Shown piece after piece: positions 54,021 through 64,000 of a stretch of DNA of 64,000 nucleotides; positions within the stretch are counted from its first letter, which is position 1, and each line of letters starts with the position of its first letter. The notes under the pieces are model-generated. The model was not told where the DNA came from. It saw only the letters and a list, made by a program, of their open reading frames with translations, and did not search any database. The position numbers and the translations under genes are program-made. Origin of the DNA: Numida meleagris (taxonomy: Eukaryota; Chordata; Aves; Galliformes; Numididae); contig NC_034414.1 in NCBI RefSeq assembly GCF_002078875.1, positions 26,384,637 to 26,448,636 of the forward strand, written 5' to 3'.

Positions 54021-54245
54021 TAGAACCATATAATCATCAAGGTTGGAAAAGACCTAGTCCATCATCTAGTTCAAGTGCCCGCCTACCACCAAGATTACCC
54101 ACTAAACTATGTCCCTCAGCATCACATACACACATTTCTTGGACACCTCTGGGGATGGCAACTCCACAACTTCCCTGGGCAGCCTGTTCCAATACTTGAC
54201 CACTCTTTCAGAGAGCAAAAAGGAGTTTCCTTCTTCATTCACCTT
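54021..54245 (-). mobile_element. CR1 LINE 3'-region fragment, older subfamily
   Basis: The plus strand carries diverged complements of the CR1 3' region: ATAATCATCAAGGTTGGAAA, AACTATGTCCCTCAGCATCA, GGGATGGCAACTCCACAACT and CCCTGGGCAGCCTGTTCCAA. About 225 bp, same sense as TTBK2. The short open frames across it are not genes. Confidence 0.88.
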
Positions 54246-57053
54246 CGCCGAATCTAAATCACCAGACTCAAGGGACTGCCTGTTAATTTGAGTAATTCTT
54301 TGTGCTGCCAGTCAGTAAGACGTGCATACAGAGATGAAAAAACACATATTTGGGATGAAAAGATTTTATCCTAAATACCTGCTTCTCAGGGGTATTTTTC
54401 AAACTGTGTTTTATCCTAGCTTCTCATGTTACACTCTCTTATTTGTAAAACAAATACAATTCAGTTATTTGAAACTTACAGTCTACATAAACGAGAGGCC
54501 ACAAAAATCAGATCTGTGACAGTACCTGATGGTTGAATATATGGATTTTAAATTAAGAACTCATAAATTCATTACTAAATGCTCAATAAGAGAAAGATTA
54601 ATCTGTTTTGAGAGTGAAGAATAGCTATTTCATTTTTCCTTTGTGTTGTTTCCTTTACAGTAATTTAATAGTACCTCAAAGAACACTTGCAGTTAACCTT
54701 CATATTAAAACAGAAGTGGAGTATGAACCCTCATAAACATACTGAATGTGCATCATGTTAAATGTATTTGCCTGATGACTAGAGAGTGCCTCCCCACGAT
54801 TAATATCTAATTACCCCACTTTGCAATAATCATTTCTTATCCATACCATTGATTCAAATTTTCATTTCCTCTCTTTCTCTAGCAATTTATTCTCCACAAC
54901 CTGTTTGCTCTTTCCTTAACAGCCTATATCATCTCCAGCAATTCTTATTCTACTTCCCATACACATTTTTCACTCTTCGAGTCTTTTCAGTTACCAAAAA
55001 AGGTTCCTGCCACCAATCCCATGTTGCCTTACTAATCTACATTCTAGGATCTGCTCAAAATACCTGCATCCTAGGACTGCCTCAACATGAAAAATTTGTT
55101 TCAGAAGCCTATAGTCACAGACTACCCCCCGAATTTCCATACTCATTATCCTAATCCCACCTACACCTATACCTCAAAAGTATTTGCAGTCAAAATAAAA
55201 TCCAAGCAGATAAAAATAAAATGGACTAAGAGCCAGGACTCAAATTACTAAGAGCAACTGTATAGTTGTAGGAAAAAAAAGTGATGCAAGTGCAGTTTGT
55301 TTACATGTTTTTTACAGCTTAGAACAGACTACACAAGAGACACTTTATCTAATAGACACTGCTGTGTTTATAGCAATTTATTGCCAAATTTAGAAATTGG
55401 AAGAACACCTCTGCCATGTTGTATTGAAGCCTTGGGACAGAAGGAATGAATGCCTCAGAGAACATACCAAATCTAGCTAATAAATAAGAAGAGAATCAGC
55501 CACCTTATGTGAAGCAGTACATACTCTTCAGATAAGTAAAAACCAGTGTATTATGTAGCAGTAGATCATACAAAATCCACTGCCTACTGACTTCAAAAGC
55601 TTGAGTTTTGTGATTGTTATGGACTATTTATAGAAAAAGGGGTTTGGATGGATACAAAAATGTGTGAATAAAGATGTGAAGAATTAAAAAAAATAGTTTC
55701 TTAGATTCAATCATATTCTTGGTGGATAAGCAGTACAGTACATCTCCTTCAAGTCTTTTTTTTTTTTTTTTTTAACCTTCAAAAACCAGTCATACTGTAA
55801 TCTGCCTTCTGCAAAACAAATGAAGGCCATTTTCGGTAATCTATACCAAAGGTGAAAATCATGCTATTGCAAATCACACTATGGAATAGAATAGTGAAAT
55901 AGGTTGTAAACTGCTTGCTCCTCTAGTCTGCAAAAGGATTGTCTACGTATGACACCTCACTGTAATGAAAAATACAGCAAGCAACAAAAACGCTGAACAG
56001 TCGAAATGCTAACCTGAGCCAGTGCAGATGGTCAGTGATTTCTGGAGGGAAATCCAGTCTTACCAAACTTTCCTGCTTTGAACGGTACCCTTAAAAGCCT
56101 ATTTTGTCTTACTGCACAGCAAATGATTTTTAGCTAAACAGACATATTACCATCAGGAATTCCTAAAAGTTGAGGAAATACAATACTACCAAAAGGACTA
56201 ATACCTGATAATAGAGTTTCAAAAACTTTTCTTCTGTATGTTTCAGAACAATTGTCATGGAAATTCAAGGATTCATGGATGATCTGTAAAATTTCAACTA
56301 TTCTGGATTCTTTCTACCTAATTTAGTTTTACTGAAAGGTTTATCATAAAAATCTAATAATCAATCTAAACTAAAGTACAGGTTCTTACCAACAGAGTAC
56401 TATTTTTAACATTGTTTCAGGATACTTGTACTATCTACTGAAGAAATTTTACAAAGTTTAGAAAAACAACAGTCTTAAGGAGAAGCACATAATACAACTG
56501 ATGTACATACTAATACGTTTTATCAGGAACCATATTGCTGGACTTGCTTACTATCTCTACGAGAGGCATATCTGACTAGTAAGTACAAAGGGAACTCCTA
56601 TCTTTCTCTTTCCCCACACTGCTGCTCTAATTATAATTGATTACAGTGTCAGAGAATTATAGACAGATTAAGCTGAATAATTTCTTCAGTACATTGTAGG
56701 ACACTGCAATGAAAAACAAAAGGCAAGAGTTGTGTCGTTAAAAAAAATCAGAAATATTATATTGTTATTACTCATGTTTCATGAAAATAGTACCATTGTG
56801 TGTGTTTGTGGATACATACTGAAATTACAGAATCTTGGGAAGTGCTTTCTTTTCAGAATAAATGGTCTGTTTAAAAAAAAAAAAAACACTCTAAGCAGAC
56901 AAACATACAGAAGACAAGAACACTGATAAACAAAAAAAAAAAACTACTTGAATTGTTCAGCTCACCTTTCCAACAGCAGCAGCCACTCTGTTGGTCTCCC
57001 CTGCTCTTTGCTTTCATTGCAATGTCCACCATTATGGCTGAAGGAATAGAGTA

Positions 57054-57400
57054 CAGCAGAACCTCGCTAATTTACGTTACTAATTCATACACCTCATAAT
57101 TTGCACATAAAAATTTGCCACTTTCCCGTCTTCTTAGGAAAAATCAAATTGAAAATCCTATACAGATAGATTCTATCACTCAAATCATGTCACATTAATA
57201 AATATGATATACAATATTGACTATTCATCAGTCAATGAATCATTCAACAGTACAGTATTCATTATTATAAAAATGTAAATTAAACTAATTTAATAAAGAC
57301 AATTATTTTCATTTAAACATCAACACGTACCATGGTACTGATTGGAAACTTAGAAATCTTGAAAGGGACTCCCCACCAGTGAATTAGGGAGGCTCTACTG
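57054..57400. mobile_element. Tigger/pogo-like non-autonomous DNA transposon (MITE), 347 bp
   Basis: The ends are inverted repeats. The left begins CAGCAGAACCTCGCTAATTT; the right, read inward on the minus strand, begins CAGTAGAGCCTCCCTAATTC. Both ends are flanked by TA (57052-57053 and 57401-57402), the target-site duplication of the Tc1/mariner/pogo superfamily. CAG...CCTCG..TAAT is a pogo/Tigger-type terminus as I know that group. There is no transposase, so it depended on a relative. The right end lies about 550 bp from exon w3. Confidence 0.8.
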
Positions 57401-57905
57401 TACTTCAAATTGTAATGTCCTCCTTGATATTCTCTTGTCAACAATTCTCCAGACCGCATCACATGGACAAATACCAACTACACTTAGCGATGTCCTGCTA
57501 ATATTATAATTATAGTGTCCTATCACTGTTTTAACTATTCAGACTTTCCCTTTTAGAAGACTATTCAGTTTACTGTCGTTTTTTTTCCTGCTCAGATCTT
57601 TTTTGGTAATATGCAATACCAACCGAAATTCAGTGCTGATACAATACTCTGATACAGATTTGCTTTTCCAAATCAAGTGACCTATTACCTATAAAAATCA
57701 CAGAGTAGACCTGTGCTTCAAGCCAGAAATCAGAAACAAGATTCATCTCTAACTGCCAATCTTAATATAACCAATACATCAGCAGGTATTTCTGATCTGG
57801 GATCAGGCTTGTCAAGTTTTATATAAAGTTACCAGTTCAATGTCATTCATACACTTCTCCAGGAGGAAAAAAAGAAAAAAAATTAATGGTGTACTACCAC
57901 ATTTA

Positions 57906-58052
<147 letters not shown>

Positions 58053-58076
58053 CTAGGAAGAAAAACAAATACAGAT

Positions 58077-58156
58077 ATACATTTTATATATAATATATAT
58101 ACACAATAAATAATATATATACACATATATATATTTTAATACATGTACATACACAC
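58077..58156. repeat. TA/ACAC simple repeat next to exon w3
   Basis: Alternating AT and ACATATATAT units starting about 25 bp from the w3 acceptor, so part of the branch-point region lies in or near simple repeat. The splice acceptor itself is intact. Confidence 0.8.
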
Positions 58157-60496
58157 AGTTACACAGTCACAGAAAATCCATGTTCTACTTCTCTACCTTT
58201 CCTTCCATATTTTCAGTACTATCAAACTCCCACTGAATTTGAAAACATTAAGAAGATCAGACACTCAGCTTGCCATATCTGAACCACAAACCAGATGGCC
58301 CAAATAGATTGCCAGCTCACCTTGTCACTTAGAGTCCATACATTTTTAGCATGAATTTTCCAGCCTCCTCACTAGCTCATATTTTCGGATCTGGACATTT
58401 CAAAAAAAAAAAAAAAAGCTACTGACCTATGGGTTAACAAGGTCATCTAAACGAATGCACTAATAACATATACAAAGAATACAGAATAAAGAGTGTAATC
58501 TTTTTTTTCTTTTGCATGAGAGGAGGAAAAATAGGACTTAAAAAAATCAGTAAGACCTGAAAAATCAGTGAGGATTTATGGAGGTAATTTGATCTGAAAA
58601 TTCATTCTGAAGTAATTTTTTATTTGCCTCTGTGGATTAACATTCCACATTAGCCCTGTAAAAAAAAATAGAACTGCTTATGATGTTTAAACATGCTGGC
58701 TGAATTGGTTCAAGTTTATCTGCCACCAATTCCCTTCAAAATGGATTACACAACATAAGATGAAACAAGAAATGGTTCTGCAACATGAAGTTGAAACTAT
58801 ACATCTGAGCAAGATGGAAGCTGCACTAAATTAACTCAAAAAAAAAAAAAAACTTTTGTTTTTGTACTAAGGGAGCCAGCAGTACTCAAAGTCCTTTAGA
58901 ACTCAGACTGGATTTCACTTATCTTCGGGAAAAGCAGAGCCTCAGGGAACAATGCATCATTCAAGTTAGAAAAGAATAATACCTGAAAGAGGTCACAAAC
59001 CTATGTTTGGACCAGAGGAATAAAGAATTATGGGTAGTAACATTGCACTCTCGCAAGTTGAGCTTTCACAATATGCTGCAAAATATCAAAAGGCAATAGC
59101 AAATACTCGAAACTTAATCTGACACTTTTGTGAAAGAAATAAAGAAAAAGCATGTTTTTCTACACTAAGCAGAGATTCCAGAAAATAGCGAATAAGCAAT
59201 ACACACTTCTACAGGAATCTTTTGTATCAGATTCCACTGCTACAGCATAAAGCATAACTTCCTAATTGTGTAGAAATGATACATGTGCTACTTTCCTGTA
59301 CACTTGTTGTCAGTAACCAGTAACTAGCTACTAAGGAAAGAAAACAAACTGAGTAGGAAAGTGATTATTTGCTTATTGAGATAACCATTCAGAGCTCAAA
59401 AGTTGAAATAAAAATACACCTTTGGACAAGGGAGTTCCTTTCAAAACACACTCTAATTTTTACCTAGACAGAAAATCACAGAAGGTGCGGGGAAGTCAGA
59501 GACAAGCTAGCCATGCTAAACAACCCTTACCAATCCATGTCTCACTATACACAATAAACATAATCTGGATAATATTTAAAGTGTTCGTAAAAATAACTGT
59601 TCTAGATGACAAATGTGCACCAAGTTAAGGATCAACAATAAACACCAGGAGATTACAATGAGAAACTGCAGGGAGAAAATCACATCAAGTAATATCATTG
59701 ATTGCTGGAAAATCTTGTTAGAGAAGAATGTGTTGATTCCACCTTAACATTACCAGCCACTAACACATATCAGAAACCAAAAAATACACAGAAATAACCA
59801 TAACAAGCCAAAAGGAACATTTAGGAGTTCCTTTGAACAATGTAACTATTATTTCTTGGGAGGGAGGGTTGCTTAATTGTTTTATCTTTTAATGTATAAA
59901 ATTGTTTAAGCTTCAGTTTGATGAAATTCAAAAGGTTACAGTAGATAAGATCCACACTGGAAGACTTATCATTGCAACTTTCCAAAAAGGTGAAATGCTT
60001 GTTTGTTGCTTCTCATTAGAAGTATGCAAGTATATAATATGCTATCTCCTAAAGCACGACTGTTTTAATAAACTGCAAGATACAAATTTTGAAGCAAAGT
60101 TTCAAGCACAGAAAATTTCTTTGGTTAAAAACACAAAGCCACAATGGTAAATTCAACTGTTTGAGTTTTTCCTCCTAAAATCTACCTAATTACATATTTA
60201 GATTTACACAGAACAGTAACTTCATGTAAGAGATGGAAAGTAAAAATCAATCAAAACCATGTATTGACATATGTGTGATCAACACATAAACACTCTTACT
60301 TGCAGGACGCTACAGATAAGAGTTGGAAGTGTTACCTATGGGAAATTGCTAGAAGGGCTAAGTACTTAAGGCAATGGTGCAAAAGAACAAGGTTACTGTC
60401 ATTGCAAACTAATGATAATTAATAGGAAAATTCTACTCTGACAAATAAACATCTAGTTTTCTATTCTTTCTCATTTTTCCTTCTTATCATGCACAC

Positions 60497-61803
60497 AGAT
60501 CATTCCAAAAGTAATGCCTCGTTTATCTCCGTGGAAATGACAACAGACACATACAGCACTTTTATACTATTTGATAAAGCAAGTTCTCAACTACAAAACG
60601 CTATTTTTCAACACAGTCATCACCATTAGCTATGTTTTTTCACTAGCTATGAACGAACTAGAGCTTGCATCCCGTGCTTGTAAAAATCTGCACCAATGGA
60701 GATGAGCCACTGTTTCACAGCTGCTGTGACATCATCGTTGCTACAAAAAGGTTGCCTATGGAGTCCATTGTTCATCTGATTGAACAGATTCAAGTCAGAA
60801 GGTAGCAAATCCAGACTACGCAGTGGGTGTGGTAGGACAGTCCAGCCAAGAATGGCAACGTGTTCCACAGTCTTCAAACAGGTATGGAGCCCAGCATTAT
60901 CATGTTTCAAGAAAAATATTGTCTTCTTCTCTGTCCAGGCTCTGGAAGTTCAAGCCTTCAGCTTAGTCAGCATCATGATACAGTGGTCAGAATTGATGGT
61001 TTGTCTGGGCTCCAGGAAATACAGAAGGATAACACCTTTCCTATCCCAAAATACAGTGCATAACATTCTACCTGCTGAGGGCTGCATCTTGAACATTTTC
61101 TTCGACAGGAAATTCATGTTGCCACTCCATGGACTGCTGTTTTGATTCCAGCTCATAGTGGTGATCCTGTGTCTCATCATCAGTAATGATGCAATCCAAG
61201 CAATTGTCACCTTCAGCTTTGTACTGGTTCAATAGGTCATGACAAACTTGCATACAGTGTACTTTCTGTTCCTGTGTAAGCATTCATGGGATCCACACGG
61301 CATAAACTTTGCAATATTCCAATGTTGCCAACATCGTTTCCCATGCATTGAAGCTTATGTTCAGCTATGTACAGTTCCCTTGTCATAATCTGGTGATTTG
61401 CATGGGCGAGCTGACTGAGACTCTCTCCATTTCACGGTATGACAGCTGTGCAAGGCCATCCGGAACATGACTTGTCCTTCACGTCACTGTCACCACTGCT
61501 GAAATGCACCACTCTTAACATCCAGTGTTTGGTCTCCATAAACATTCAGCAAACATCAATGAATGTCAATGGGTGTAATTTTTTCTGCATGGAAGAATTC
61601 AATTACACACTTTGCTTCACACACACTTTCATGTCAGACGCCATTTTGTCAGACTGCCCCTCTATTGCCATCTGTAACGTGGCAACAAAATGTAATGGAA
61701 TATTGGTGGAAAGGCTCAATCATTACTGCCACATCACTGACATTCACCTCTGATGTCATGAGCCAACATTATAAAATAGGAGGCATTACTTTTGGAGTAG
61801 TCC
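60497..61803 (-). mobile_element. mariner-type DNA transposon, Galluhop-like, inactive
   Basis: Terminal inverted repeats match at both ends: ATTCCAAAAGTAATGCCTC from the left, and ACTCCAAAAGTAATGCCTC read inward from the right. The inside carries a decayed minus-strand mariner transposase. At about 1.3 kb it is close to a complete mariner, so it is a nearly full-length insertion rather than a MITE. The right end is about 84 bp from the donor of exon w2. Galluhop is the mariner family known in chicken and turkey; I assign it by recognition, not by a search. Confidence 0.88.
60605..61644 (-). pseudogene. mariner transposase pseudogene
   Basis: Reading starts at an ATG at 61642-61644 (MASDMKVCVKQ) and runs into a stop soon after. 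Later pieces in other frames are recognisable: CHDLLNQYKAEGDNCLDCII and DDETQ in the catalytic core, and LKTVEHVAILGWTVLPHP near the C terminus. The Asp after GDN..., in the ITDDET context, and the Asp in the LDLLPSD block are retained positions of the D,D34D type. Frameshifts and stops split the frame, so no active enzyme can be made. Confidence 0.85.
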
Positions 61804-61874
61804 TCATGGAATAGAATACATTCTTATTTCTGCAGCCATCCAATGCTCACATAATATCTTCCTGTTTTGTTTTA

Positions 61875-64000
<2,126 letters not shown>

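Noticed and set aside
60780..61145. Plus-strand open frame of 121 aa
   Set aside because: Antisense to the mariner transposase pseudogene.

Overview
This window is vertebrate nuclear DNA, most likely from a galliform bird such as chicken or a close relative. The evidence is long AT-rich introns, GT-AG exons matching a conserved animal kinase gene, several CR1 LINE fragments (the dominant bird LINE), and a decayed mariner of the Galluhop type known from chicken and turkey. Species and chromosome were not tested by any search.

One gene fills the window: TTBK2 (tau-tubulin kinase 2), on the minus strand, so it reads from high to low coordinates. The first exons and the promoter lie beyond 64000. 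Twelve coding exons corresponding to the human protein can be placed to the base, from 63143 down to the stop codon at 11572. Every junction is GT-AG and in phase. They cover human residues about 73 to 1244: most of the CK1-like kinase domain (63143 to about 39925), the linker hit by the spinocerebellar ataxia 11 frameshifts (33851-34062), the long disordered middle, the microtubule-end binding SxIP motifs (13023-14290) and the CEP164-binding proline-rich tail (11572-12040). A thirteenth candidate exon (27814-28062, 83 codons, phase 0/0) fits in frame between two known exons but is absent from the canonical human protein as I recall it. It is the most interesting coding observation here.

Downstream is a 3'UTR of about 7.7 kb ending at an AATAAA (3892-3897, minus strand), with an AU-rich element, a possible proximal poly(A) signal and a small CR1 piece. 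From 1 to about 3870 the DNA looks intergenic. It holds one unexplained exon-like open stretch (2309-2438, minus) and a weak plus-strand poly(A) signal.

The introns carry the mobile DNA: a 1.3-kb CR1 3' fragment (38541-39840), two shorter CR1 tails (49463-49608 and 54021-54245), a 347-bp Tigger-like MITE with TA target-site duplications (57054-57400) and a mariner fossil of about 1.3 kb (60497-61803). A 47-nt exon-like segment (43850-43896) could act as a premature-stop exon. I saw no tRNA, rRNA, CRISPR array or second protein-coding gene that I can support.
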